From NCBI GenBank assembly GCA_950295325.1, contig OX485804.1, positions 9,610,001 to 9,674,000 on the forward strand: a stretch of 64,000 bases of DNA. Reading direction: 5' to 3'. The notes beneath the pieces were generated by a model, which ran no database searches, was not told where the DNA came from, and saw nothing but the letters and a program-made list of their open reading frames with translations. Below are positions 51,550-63,785 of the stretch, piece after piece. The DNA is from Polytrichum commune. Taxonomy: Eukaryota > Streptophyta > Polytrichopsida > Polytrichales > Polytrichaceae. A program made the translations under genes and the position numbers. Positions within the stretch are counted from its first letter, which is position 1; every line of letters begins with the position of its first letter.

Positions 51550-53620
51550 GGGTAGAATAAAATGTTGCCGGATTGACTTTCTGTTACTAGTCACCCATGA
51601 TACAAGTCGGTCGGCATCTCACAACCACATGCCTCCTCCTAACTTATATTTGCCCACCTTGAAATTGCCCACAAAAATCAAGCGTGTCATAACTCAGTAG
51701 TTAGCACTCCTAATTATGGAGGATGGTGGGTGTAATTTGATTTTTGTGAAGGTGACTGACCCAAATATCATCAAAGTGGCAGCTAAATCACCATGTATTA
51801 CGCACCCACTAAATTAGAGCGACTATACCGCCAATTAGGAGCCACAAATAGGTGTTTGACAAAAGAAGCTAACTTCATTAGCCACATCTACCTTATTGCA
51901 GTTTCACAGAGTGCTTCTTGCTTCAACTATTAATAAACAATTAGCACTTGAAATTTGCCACATGGCAGTCTTACATTGCTTGAGAACCTTGAAATCCCAT
52001 GTGGAAATTAGTATTCACCTTCAAGAATTATGAACCAAGAAGGACCTTAAGTGTACTGTATTGTATATTTCCAAGTGGAGGGGTGGAATTACAAGTGATC
52101 GGTCTCTACCAAGCAATGGGAAGTGTATGACATCAGACGAGGAGTTCAAGGCCCAGTTGTAACCTCAAAAATGATCCAAAATCTTGCAACAATTTCAAAA
52201 AACAACAAGCCAACATCGCATTATTCAGCCATGTGGCTTGGTTCCATGACCTTGGAATATGTCAATTATATTTTGTGGGTCCTGGAACAAAGTGAGAACA
52301 TTTGGTTACTGTTCATACATTTGGGCTGAAATTTGGGTGGAGTTATACTCCCAACACTATGTGTAGGAATAATTGTTCATCCCAATATTATTCCTTGAAA
52401 ATACTATTCATAGCAACACTATCATTGAAAATACCGACACTATTCATTATTCGTACGGGCATGAATTTTTTCATGCTTGTTTTAAGTTTCTTCCAATCAA
52501 AGATAGTGGAGACGCATGTCAAATGCTAAACATAGAATGAAACACCACCATGCAGCTGAATAATGTTATGAAGGTTCGTGTACTGGATGAAACAAATCAA
52601 AACAACAACTGCCCAGGTTAACATTGATCGATCGAGGCACGATATTTGGAAAGAATGTACACTTGTGATGAACTAGGTGAGTGTAAGCTTGAAAGGTCTC
52701 AAGCTCCCAAAGTTGCATGATTTACATGTGACAGTCGCGATCAAATAAACATACCATATACAATATGTATTTAAACTGAGTCATGATCACTTTGTACGAA
52801 TCCGATCTCTCGACATTTCCTTTTAATTCCATACACATAATGGCTCCATTGGAAGATTTGTATTTGATATATTAGTAGATTTTAGATGGGGTCATGTTTG
52901 CCATCATCTACATAAACGAACAAGCTAACCTCAAACAGATCCTCCAAGTCACGTGGTCTCGTGGTCCATGAGTCCTTCAGTTCGTTCATCTGAGCACAAT
53001 AAAAAGTGAATGTCATTGGATTCGCTAAAGCTCCACAATAACAAAAGAAATGTCCAAAAGCGAGAAGTTTGTCAAATTCATTTCACAAAGGTTGACTTGC
53101 TCATCCAATCCTTGTTACTTTGAAACGATTAGTGCCGATCGAGATCATGACTTCGTTTAATATAATTAAGCCTTGTGAGGTCGTTCACAGTTTCTATTTC
53201 GAGACTCCAGTCTGAACAATTATATATCCACAAGCCTGTACTTTAGCGTGTTGTTGTGTTTAGAGTGATGAGGACAGGAAAAATTACGTCGTCCCAAACA
53301 AATTAGTTCTTGCATGATCCGTTGCCAGACTGCCTCAAACTGCAATGAATTAAGGTTAGTTTGGTTGAAGCACTGGATTCCTCCTAAGTTTCTCGAGTTC
53401 GGTTACTTTTGTGTTCAGTGTACCAAGACTTGGGGAGTTATCCCCTGGAAAGATCTCATTTGCTTATTTCGTGAGAAGGCATGTTTGTTAAAACCCTAAA
53501 CCTACGGCCACGGAGTCTGCATACGTGAATCGAAGCACCAGGGAAGCACCAGGAACGGGAATCTTAACTTCCTCTCAGCATAAATCTCTACCAATTATGC
53601 TTATAATAGTCGGTAGATGG
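51550..53620. other. intergenic, no gene seen
   Basis: Only short ORFs occur. There are no recognisable motifs. A GA microsatellite follows at 53623-53647. Confidence 0.4.
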
Positions 53621-53699
53621 ATGAGAGAGAGAGAGAGAGAGAGAGAGGGGCCCGGTTCGATGACCACATTATACTACTGATCTCACAAACTTATTATTC

Positions 53700-53889
53700 G
53701 TAACCGGTTGGCCGCTTTGTTTCGTCGAGGTGGCACTACACGATTGGCTCTGAGCACACAGGTTTGCAAACGATAACCTCAACATCCCAGCCGGTTATGA
53801 TCATCTAAATCAGATATGTTGAAGAAGACGACAGGTGACCCACTGTTTAGGTCACCTGCGCGGCTCAAAAAAGCGGCCAACCGTTTACG
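53700..53889. mobile_element. small foldback element with CGGTTGGCCGCTTT ends
   Basis: CGTAACCGGTTGGCCGCTTT at the left pairs with AAAGCGGCCAACCGTTTACG at the right, with one mismatch. An inner hairpin (AGGTGACC and GGTCACCT) lies near 53835-53865. Confidence 0.5.
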
Positions 53890-53977
53890 TATTAGGTAAT
53901 CGTTTTATTGGAACCGGTTATCGGTGCATAACAGGTTCTGCACCGATAGCCGGTTCCAATAAAACGATTACCTAATA
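53890..53977. repeat. 39-bp-arm hairpin with 10-nt loop
   Basis: Arms 53890-53928 and 53939-53977 are inverted copies with one mismatch (TATTAGGTAATCGTTTTATT and its complement). The compact shape is that of a foldback MITE or a small-RNA precursor. Confidence 0.7.
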
Positions 53978-54129
53978 CATATCCTTGTGCCCTGAAAAGC
54001 TTAATTGAATGAATGTAAGTCAAAACTTGAAAGCAATTCGTTCCTCACTATTTTGTGATTATGTACGGTAAGAGTCTTGATCCGCGGTCTTGATTCTAAA
54101 ATCTGAGTCTGCAAGTGTCCCACGAGTGA

Positions 54130-54370
54130 ACAGTTGGGACCAGTGATCGGGGAGGTTTTTTTTGGGCATAATCGGTTGAGATCCTAGTGTTTGCAAGTCT
54201 AACCGGTTACATGTTGGCATCCTTCGGTTTTCCTTTATTAAATTGGGATATATTCTATAAATTCCTCTAAAACGATCGGTGATTTTCCTGCAGTCTTGAA
54301 CTTCAACCGGTTATTTCTCAAACTCAACCGGTTCATCTGTAACAAACCACCGGTTCTCCCCGATCATAGG
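54130..54370 (+). repeat. single arm of foldback family B, left edge of inverted array
   Basis: The segment matches the right arm of the element at 21185-21595 (GGGCATAATCGGTTGAGATC, AACCGGTTATTTCTCAAACTC, CGGTTCTCCCC). Only one arm is present. Confidence 0.6.
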
Positions 54371-54450
54371 TTGGGACTATATGAGGAAATTTCAAACATG
54401 TGAATTCCTGTTGCAGATAGGTAAATTGTAGTGCTGGTAAGTTACGGGGG

Positions 54451-55744
54451 ACGTTAAATACCCCCCCACAATTTTTTCGGGGTGTCAGAGTCGGGCTGGG
54501 GCAGCCACCCGTCCAGAAAATCTGGATTTTTTGGACCAGACCGAAAACTGCTGCCCGCCCGCCCGATTTCAAAAAAACCATTGCCCTTGCATTCTTGAAG
54601 GCCACTTACTCACAAATCCCATATTGAGTGCACTTCACCTTCAAGGGCCAAAATCCAATATATATGTTCACTTCCATTGAGTAAATAAGCAATTTTTGGG
54701 GGTTTCATTATCAAAGTGGTACCGTCAATAAAACATGTAATTAACTTGGAAGTCAAAAATATTACAAAACCCTCACTAACACTGAGGTTATAATTTTTGT
54801 GACTCACAATTTGAATTTAGTGTCTTTGTCATTCTAAAATGACACTTAAATTTAGTGTGCTGATTTTGTATGTGTATTTTATAATATTTTAGGTAATGCC
54901 GTCTACTTTCACAAGTATTCATATGCATTCAAATGAATCAAGTGGGATTAAATATAATTAAGTCTAATTAATCTTCATTAATCCCAAATAAATCAGAAAC
55001 TATGCTTACCAAATTGAGTAAACCTAATTGATTATAAAATGTACTTACTGTAATTAATTAATTATTGGAATTAATTCCAGTGAGTTAGTTCTAATAATTA
55101 ATTTCTGAAATCAATTCCAGTGAGTTAATTATAATAATTAATATCTGGAATTTAATTCCAGTGAATTAATTCTAATAATTAATTCCATTGAATTAGTTCT
55201 AATAATTAATTCCATTGAATTAGTTCTAATAATTAAGTCCAATGAATTAATTCTAATAATTGATTAATGAATGCGTATGAATACTTGTGAAAGTAGACGG
55301 CATTACCTAAAATATTATAAAATACACATACAAAATCAGCACACTAAATCTAAGTGTCATTTTAGAATGACAAAGACAATTTCAAATTGTGAGTCACAAA
55401 AATTATAACCTCAGTGTTAATGAGGGTTTTGTAATATTTTTGACTTCCAAGTTAATTACATGTTTTATTGACAGTTTCACTTTGATAATGAAACCCCCAA
55501 AAATTGCTTATTTACTCAATGGAAGTGAACATATATATTGGATTTTGGCCCTTGAAGGTGAAGTGCACTCAATATGGGATTTGTCAGTAAGTGGCCTTCA
55601 AAAATGCAAGGGCAATGGTTTTTTCGAAATCGGACGGGCGGGCAGCAGTTTTCGGTCGGTCCAAAAAATCCAGATTTTCTGGACGGGCGGCTGCCCCAGC
55701 CCGACTCTGACACCCCGAAAAGTTCGTGGGGGGGTATTTAACGT
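54451..55744. mobile_element. long foldback element FB1
   Basis: Two arms of about 470 bp (54451-54920 and 55285-55744) are inverted copies. They start ACGTTAAATACCCCCCCAC and share GGGGTGTCAGAGTCGGGCTG and TGCCCGCCCGCCC. The loop is AT-rich and holds six or so tandem copies of a 30-bp motif (AATTCCAGTGAATTAGTTCT). The inner arms are homologous to FB2 but the outermost 100 bp differ. I could not define a target duplication. Confidence 0.75.
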
Positions 55745-56849
55745 GGTGGGTGGTGTAATTGGCACATGACAGGACGGCGCCATACCGGTCTACACATGTT
55801 TGTTCATTCGAATGTTGTCAAGAATTCTCAATCGTTGCCGGAGTCGGCAACTGCCATCGACAGAATCTGGCAGGCATAGCATGCCATTGAAATTTCCAGG
55901 TACTCCAATCCATTGATGAGCTTTGGTCGAAACATCGTGCTGGTGGTAAGTTACATCACAGGTTGTAATTGTGTCACCTTGACTTTCATAAACACTACAT
56001 AATGCAATTTCGAGACGGTATTCATCAACCCACTAGGCCAGCAATACATCATGCTTGCCAAAAGCATCGGATTGCATGCGGTACCTATCATGGTCAAAGG
56101 TCATAGTTACTGTACTCTTTCTCGTGTTGACACCATTTCTCCGACTGTGACTGTTCATCCATTGAACCCTGAGAGGTAAACCCCCTAAACCCTGGGGTAA
56201 CGATCAAGATATGGAGGAATGGGTTTGGTGGCTGCTGCTGGATGCGCACTTAGTCTGTCCGTCTGCGAGTAAGCAATCCACCAACGAGGCCACTAGCACT
56301 GTAATTCCTGTCCGCAGGTTCTATTTCATCAGGAAATACCTGGAAGTCTGACATAATTCAGCTATACATACTCAAATTGCGGCAGACTGGTGCGGACTAT
56401 TCGGAAATTTGGTGCTGCGGACAGAGAATACAAACATCACTTGACGAAATACCCTGCATGGCATTTGGACACGATCATGAAGGTTCCTAGCAAATAATCT
56501 TACATTGGCCTCCTCTCACTATAACCATCTTCCAAGCCTCCTTAAGTTAGGCACGTGAAATTAGGTTAAACAATCTTAAAATTAAGGATTTTCCGACAGA
56601 GTTATACCTCGCTTACCATCAATGTCGAGTCCCTCTCAAACATTTGACTCGTGCGTTTCATATTCCGACATTCGATTTTCTTCACGTGCGCAGACTCCTC
56701 ACCCGACAAAGTACTACGCACGAAGCTTCAGACGTTGCTTGCTGGCTGGAGGAAATTTAGTCTTCAATCATTCCGAAGAAAGAGATTGGGATAAATAGGG
56801 AACCCAAACCTCAGTTGTAACGCACTCGCACAACCACACTCGATTGACG

Positions 56850-57399
56850 TGATTGTTGCCTCAACCAGACTATCATCCCATTCATTCATTTCATTCATTT
56901 CAATCTGTGGTACTCAGGAACCCAGTTGAACTCAAATTTGACAGCAAGACCGTCTCCAATTCAGTGGCCGTGTTCAATTCGGACCACAGGAGTTACGACG
57001 AATTCGAAAAGAATCCTCAAATTCTCCGTGACATTTGTGCCTGAGCAAAGCAGTCGGCGGCGTTCATAGGCACTGAAGGGCGAATCAACGACACTCAGAA
57101 CAAGATGGGACAGAACAACGATGGTGATGGAGGAAAGACCACATGGAATGGTGGAGGAGGCAAATGAAAGTGATGCATGGACGATGAAGACAGACGGTGC
57201 ATGCAGCGATTCTCCAACAGGAATTGAACCTGTACAATTAGAATGTCGATTGGCGAGATACATGACATGTTTGTTTTTCAGAAGCATGAGCGTCATCAAG
57301 GACAACCTCATGTATTCGGATCGACATTTCCTGGATTTCTTGGGGGAGGAGTTATTCAAACATCGATCGCTTCTGTTCTTCGGAGACGACCATGGATAA
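56850..57399 (+). pseudogene. array ORF copy in the inverted arm (56.9-57.4)
   Basis: Plus-strand segments VELKFDSKTVSNSVAVF, then after a stop MVMEERPHGMVEEANESD and FLDFLGEELFKHRSLLFFG. It is the mirror of 37988-38548 and is broken in the same way. Its TATA-like element is at 56790-56797. Confidence 0.45.
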
Positions 57400-59289
57400 G
57401 GATCGAAGCTTGGTCTTGAAAATCATCGGTTTTCGTTTCAGTTCCAGAAGATCAGTCTGGAGATAAAATGACATGGTGTCATAGATTAGTGTTATAGGAA
57501 GACACATCAGTTACACTGATTCTTATATTGTTGTTGCAAACATTTTGCAAGATTCATTCCTTCGGCATTTGTCCGAAATAAATCAAAGTGAGAGTTACAT
57601 TCTTTACTCTAATCACGAATTTTATTGATGGGATGTGCTATCTAACAAATTTATCTCCCTCCATTAGTATTCTCGGCAAGAACAATTCAGCAGCTTGAAG
57701 TTTTAACGCTGATGTGCCCCCATTTGTTGAACAAGTAAACATGGACTGTCATGGCCGTAATCTGTCACTGATGAAGAGTATACATCTTCATGGCCTCATT
57801 CGGACAGACCGCTTAAACCTTATGCCAACACACACTACACTCTGTCATAGGAATGGATTTCAAAGGTAAGCCATGCGGCCTTATGGTGGCCACTTCCAAC
57901 TCCACGGACAATTTCGGTTGCTAAATCGGATTCGGAATTTCTCCTCCGCTTAGCAGATCATAAAGGTTGTCATCTTAAGTTTCAGAGTCCTGGTCGAGCT
58001 GATAGGTGCTTCGTTAATATAGTATAGTTACATAACTTACAATTGCTGCTTGAATGTGATCGCACATACTACACCGAGGAACTGCTACGAAACGGGTCAC
58101 AGCAAGACATTCAACAGAGATGTGCTGCTCGTTCGAAGAAAGGATCGCAAAGCATGTAGTGATTCACATCACGATTGCACAACGTGTAATCTTGGGATTA
58201 AAGGAGCTAATCCCAATGTCCAATTACCAGACGAAGTAACACCCATATTGATAAATGGTCCTGGCCCCTGCGTCATGTCAGCTCCTGAAAGCACGCTACT
58301 ATTCACATGATTGCTCACTCGAATGGTGTTGTGAAGGAATTCTCAACCATCACCAGAGTTGGAAACGGCCATTGACCGAAAACTGCCAGGGATTCCATTG
58401 AAATTTCCAGGCATTCCAATCCGTTGACAACCTTTGGTCAAACATTCCTGCTGGTGCTAAGTTAGTTACAGTATGACTACATTTGTGAACATTCAGGCAA
58501 TGTCAAGTTGGTGAGATTCAACCCAAAACCTTCATCTCTATGGTCACCATCATGGTCAAGTGGAACTACCGCACCATTTCTTGCTCGCATTGACAACATG
58601 TCTCCGAATGTGACTGTCGGTGCTTTGACTATCACCTTCGCTAACGATGATCATCTGGAGGATTAATGCGTCTTCTGGATTCGACATGCAGCTTTTCATA
58701 CTTAGATTGTCGCTAGATTGGTGCTTGCCGACTCACCCTCAATTGGCTTATGCTCCTCTGCTGCTTATGACCTTCAAAGAAAATACAAAGATTATTAAAT
58801 GACAAAATGCCCTGCTCCATGGGATACGGACAAAATCAACATGAAGGCTCCTCGCAACTAATCTCAACTGACTTTGACCTCCTCATACTATCACCCAACT
58901 TCGGAGCCTCCCCAATTTGGAACGTGAAATTTGCTGAACAATGTATAATTTAAGGAATTTCCGACAGAATTCCTCCCTTACCATATATGTCGAGTCCGTC
59001 TGAAAATATTTGACTCATGGGTTCCATTGTCCGACATTTGAATCTTCAACGTGCACATACAGACTCAACCGACAAAGTATTGAGCACGCAGCTCCAAATT
59101 TCACAGGTCTCATTTACAATGTGCGAGCTTGGTCCAGACGTTGTCGGCTGGCTGGAGGTAATTTAGTTAGTCTTCAATGAGATGTCAGAAAGCACAAGAC
59201 AAATGGAGATAAATAGGAAGCCAAACCTCATCTCCAACGCACCCCGACCACCACACTCAACTCCTGTGACAATTGCCTCAATCATACTC

Positions 59290-59850
59290 TCATCCAATTC
59301 CCTTACTTGAATCTGTGCCAGTGAGGATCGCAGCTGAGCTCAACTGTGAAAGCAATACCGTCTCAATTTCGGTGCAGGTGTTCAAATCAGACCACAGGAT
59401 TGACGTCGAATTCGAATAGAATCCTCGAAGCCTCCGTAGCTTGTTGCCTAAACATATTAGCAGTTGCGGCGTTGACAGCCACTGAAGGGCAAATCAACGA
59501 CATTCGGGGGGACAAGATGGGACAGAACAACGATGGTGATGGAGGAAAGACCACATGGAATAATGGAGGAGGCAAATGAGAATGATGACAGGGATTGAAC
59601 CCATGATAAAGATGTCGATCGCCGACACACATGTCTGTTTTTTGAGAATCATGAGCGTCATCAAGCTGGAAAACCTGTATTCTGATCGACTCTTCCCGGA
59701 GTTCTTGGGGAGGAATTCTTGCAACATCGATCGCTTCTGGTCTTCAGAGTTAAATCGAAGCTTGGTCTTGAGAACCATTGGACTTCGATTCAGTTCCAGA
59801 AGATCAATCTGGAGACAAATGACATGGTGTCATAGATTAGTTGTATAGGA
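59290..59850 (+). pseudogene. array ORF copy in the inverted arm (59.3-59.8)
   Basis: Plus-strand mirror of 33234-33680, with AELNCESNTVSISVQVF, an in-frame stop, and MGQNNDGDGGKTTWNNGGGK. Small deletions distinguish it from the left copy. Its TATA-like element is at 59208-59215. Confidence 0.45.
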
Positions 59851-60328
59851 ATAAACATCAGTCACAATGATTCTTATATTGTTGTTGCACACATTTTGCA
59901 AGATTCATTCCTTCGGCATTTGCCTGAAATAATTCAAAGTGACAGTTTACATTCTTTACTATCACGAAATTTTTGACGGCATGTGTTATGTAACAAATTC
60001 ATCTGCCTCCAATAGTATCCTCAAGAGGAACTAATTAGCAGCTTGAAGTTTTAATGCTGATGTGCCCCCATTCTTCAACAAGTGCACATTGACTGTCATG
60101 GTCGTAATCTGTCACCGATGAAGAATCTATACATCCTAATGGCCTCATTCGGACAGAACTTCACCCAAATGCCAAGACTATTTACTTTTTGTGGTAGTAA
60201 TGGAAACGTACGGGACCCGATTGTGGCACTTCCAACTACTCCACGGACATTACCAGATCGGGTATTGTCGCATCCGATTAGAAATTGCTAAACACGTAGA
60301 TCTTCATTTCTAGTTTATGATACGGTTA

Positions 60329-60409
60329 CCGTATGCATGAAATTTGCTATGGCAAGAGTTCACGAGCATCGGAATCCTCGTGTCCTACAACACCGGGTCT
60401 GCTAGCTGA
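60329..60409 (+). pseudogene. remnant of the NRPD2 3' end (right arm)
   Basis: Plus-strand mirror of 32603-32690. It carries the same Cys-to-TGA change and the same reading (NLLWQEFTSIGILVSYNTG), which shows that this decay came before the inverted duplication. Confidence 0.75.
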
Positions 60410-60700
60410 GGGTGTAATTATGTGTTCGTTTGTGAAGGAATGGCTATGATGGATGTTAAAATATAGTCACATACTTACAATTGCTGCTTGCATATGTTTG
60501 CACATAGTCCACCGATCGAGGAACTGCTTTGAAGCACCTCAAAGTAAGAGGATCAATAGAGGAAACAAGGAAGGCAAGGCATGTGGTGATTCGTTCACTG
60601 ACACACGATGTGTAATCCGCGGATCATAGAAGCTAATTACAATGTCCAATTAGCAGACGAAGTAACACCCACGTTGATAAATTGTCCAGCTCCTGGGTCA

Positions 60701-63560
60701 TGTCGGCACCTGACAGCACGGTACAAATCGTTGGATTGTTCATTCGAATAATGTCAGGAGGGAACTATCCCCGGAGCCGGTAACGGCCATTGACCGGGAA
60801 TTGCCAGGGATTCCATTGAAATTTCCAGGCATTCCATTCCGTTGACGAGCTGCTTTGGTCAAATATTGAGTCCTGCTGGTGGTAAGTTGATTACAGTTTG
60901 TGATTGTTTCACCTTCACTAGATATATGAACACTGCAATTTCTTATCAAAAGCGTCATTTATATGGTGACAACCATGGTCAAGAGTAACTACCGCACCAT
61001 TTCTTTGTCGCGGTCATTGTATTTCTCTAAATGTGAATGCTGAATATGCCTTGACTATGACCTAATTCGGTAACGAACGAGATTTGGAGGAATGGGGTTT
61101 GGTAGCTGCTGCTGATTTTCGACACGAAGTTACTCATCCTCAAATGGCGGTATACCGGTGCCTGCCGAGTAATCCAAAATTATTAGTTTTTGAAGTTCCT
61201 CCGGTGCTTCTGACCTTGACAGAGATTTTCAAACATTGTTGGACAAAATGCCCTGCTCCATGGAATTCGGACAACGATCGTCAAGGCTCCTCGTAACTGA
61301 TCAGCTCACATTGGCGGCTAGGGTGAACCAACTCCCACACTCGTACCTTCGGGGGATGAAGGCCTCGTGGATGACACTGAAAACGTCATCCTTCTTTATG
61401 GGGCAACCCCCCGACATTTTTTCTGCACCCAACCGAAAATTGCTGCCCGCCCGCCCGATTTCCAAAAAACTAGTGTACTTGCATTTTTGAAGGCTACTTG
61501 TCCACAAATCCCATATTGAGTGCACTTCATTTTCAAGGTCTCAAATCCAATATACATGTTCACTTCCATTGGGTAAATAAGCAATTGACTATATTTCATT
61601 TTCAAAGCAAAACCGTCAATAAAGCATGCAATTAACTTGGAAGTCAAAAACATTACAAAATCCTTATTAATACTGAGGTTATAATTTTTGTCACTTACAA
61701 CTGAAAGGGACCTTGTCATTCTAAAATGAAACTATAATTTTTTATTTTTTATTTTTTAATATAATATAATGTATTCCAGTATAATATTTTTAATATATAA
61801 TATAGTATAGTATATAGTATATGTTATATATATTATATATTTAATACCTTCTACAATCACAAAGTTTTCATACGCATTTAAACTAGTAAAGTAAGATTGA
61901 ATGCAACTAAGTCTAATAATTTCTGGTTAATCCTAATTAAACCTAATTAAATCAGAAAATATGCTTACCAAATTAATTAAGCCTAATTAATCGTAAATTA
62001 TATTTACTGGGGTTAATTCCATTTAAATCATGACTAATTCCAAGAAGTACATTTTATAATTAATTAGGGTTAATTTGGTACGCCTATTTTCTGATTATAT
62101 TGGGCTTGAATAGGATTCATTAGGATTAACCAGAAATTATTAGACTTAGTTGCATTCAATCTTACTTTACTAGTTTAAATGCGTATGAAAACTTTGTGAT
62201 TGTAGAAGGTATTAAATATATAGTGTATATATAGTATATTAGTATACTATATTATATATTTAAAATATATTATACTGGAATAATTATATTATATTATAAA
62301 TAAATCATAAATTTTAGTTTCATTTTAGAATGACAAGGTCCCTTTCAATTGTATGTGACAAAAATTATAACCTCAGTATTAATGAGGATTTTGTAATGTT
62401 TTTGACTTCCAAGTTAATTGCATGCTTTATTGACGGTTTCACTTTGAAAATGAAATATAGTCAATTGCTTATTTACCCAATGGAAGTGAACATATATATT
62501 GGATTTGAGACCTTGAAAATGAAGTGCACTCAATATGGGATTTGTGGACAAGTAGCCTTCAAAAATGCAAGTACACTAGTTTTTTTGAAATCAGGCGGGC
62601 GGGCAGCAGTTTTCGGTCGGGTGCAGAAAAAATGTCAGGGGTTGCCCCATAAAGAAGGATGACGTTTTCAGTGTCATCCACGAGGCCTTCATCCCCCGAA
62701 GGTACGAGTGTGGGAGTTGGTTCACCCTAGCCCACATTGGCCTCCTCGTATTATCACCAACTTCGGAGCCGACCTTATTTTGCACGTGAAATTCGGGTGG
62801 ACAATTTTTCGACAGAATTATTGCTTACCATCAATGTCGACTCTCTCAAAAAAATCAACTCGTTCAATTTTTCAACCTGCACATACAGACTCGCCCGACA
62901 ATGTATTGAGCGCGTAGCTTCAAGGTCACACATCACTCGCAATGTGCTCTAGACATTGTTAACTGGCTGGAGGTAATTTAGTCTTCAATAGATACGAGAC
63001 AGATTGGGTTAAATAGGAGACCCAAACCTCAGCTCTAACCCAATCCGATCACCACACTCAACTCGTGTGATTAGTGCCTCAATTAAACTGTAACTCAGAC
63101 ATTCACTTGAATCTGTGCTAGTGAGGATCGCAGTTGAACTCAAGTCTGAAAGAAATAATATAGTCTCAATTTCAGTACAGGTGTTCGATTCAGACCGCAG
63201 GAGTTACGATGAATTCCAAAAGAGTCCTCGAATGAATCCTCCTGAAGTGAATTGTTTCCCTGCGCAAAGCAGTTGGCCGAGCTGACAGGCACTGAAGGGG
63301 GAATCAACGACATTCGAAAGGACAGGATGGGATAGAACGACGATGGTGATGGAATGAAGACCACATGGAATGGTGGAGGCGGAAAATGAAAGTGATGAAG
63401 ATGGTGCATGCATACTGCAAATTTAACCAAATCAATTCATCATGTATATAGATGATCGACAGACACATAGGGACACGGTGTGTGTAGATTGTACAAAGAC
63501 ACATAATTAGTGATAATATATTGTTGTTGCAAATATTTTGCAAGATTTATCCTGAGTCCA
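60701..63560 (-). repeat. further inverted array unit, interrupted by FB2
   Basis: Unit sequence continues on both sides of FB2 (GGATTCCATTGAAATTTCC near 60810; GGTGATGGAATGAAGACC near 63345) and ends near 63560, where the single family-B arm begins. A TTAAATAGG element at 63009 corresponds to the unit promoter. Confidence 0.65.
61316..62732. mobile_element. long foldback element FB2, MULE-like, with 9-bp target duplication
   Basis: The element starts GGCTAGGGTGAACCAACTCC and ends in its inverse. CACATTGGC flanks both sides (61307-61315 and 62733-62741). The paralogous array unit at 56501-56510 shows the empty site (TACATTGGCC). Arms of about 500 bp enclose an AT-rich loop. It has no transposase. 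A 9-bp duplication and long terminal inverted repeats fit a non-autonomous Mutator-like foldback element. Confidence 0.85.
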
Positions 63561-63785
63561 GCATCCTGGGAGATTTGTGGGCATTATCGGTTGAGATTCT
63601 GGTGCTTCCAAGATTAACTGGTTACATGTTGTGATCTTTCGGTTTTTTCTTTCATAATTTGAGGTAGATTCCATTAAAATGGTGGGGTAATTTTCCTCAA
63701 GTCTTGAACTAGAACCGGTTATTTCTCAATCTCAACCAGTTCAGCTCTAAGTTGTAACTAGCGGTCGGTTCTCCCCATTTTTTGC
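63560..63785 (+). repeat. single arm of foldback family B, right edge of inverted array
   Basis: Same orientation and content as the arm at 54130-54370 (GGGCATTATCGGTTGAGATT, AACCGGTTATTTCTCAATCTC, CGGTCGGTTCTCCCC). The two single arms bracket the inverted array. Confidence 0.6.

Larger units (their letters stand above)
55765..60700 (-). repeat. right arm of giant inverted repeat
   Basis: Inverted near-identical copy of 32328-39565. It lacks the segment equivalent to 34300-36680: near 58700 the sequence passes from the 36.7-kb unit straight to the 34.3-kb unit, at homologous positions around GCACCAATCTA and AGTATGAAAAGCT. The arm is about 4.9 kb against 7.2 kb on the left. Confidence 0.85.

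Noticed and set aside
54451-55744. 9-bp target duplication for FB1
   Set aside because: The flanks next to ACGTTAAATAC do not match each other. The ends are uncertain and the left flank looks rearranged.
56180-56200. Telomere-like CCCTAAACCC
   Set aside because: A single unit and a half within an array unit, not a repeat tract; the left arm has a diverged equivalent.
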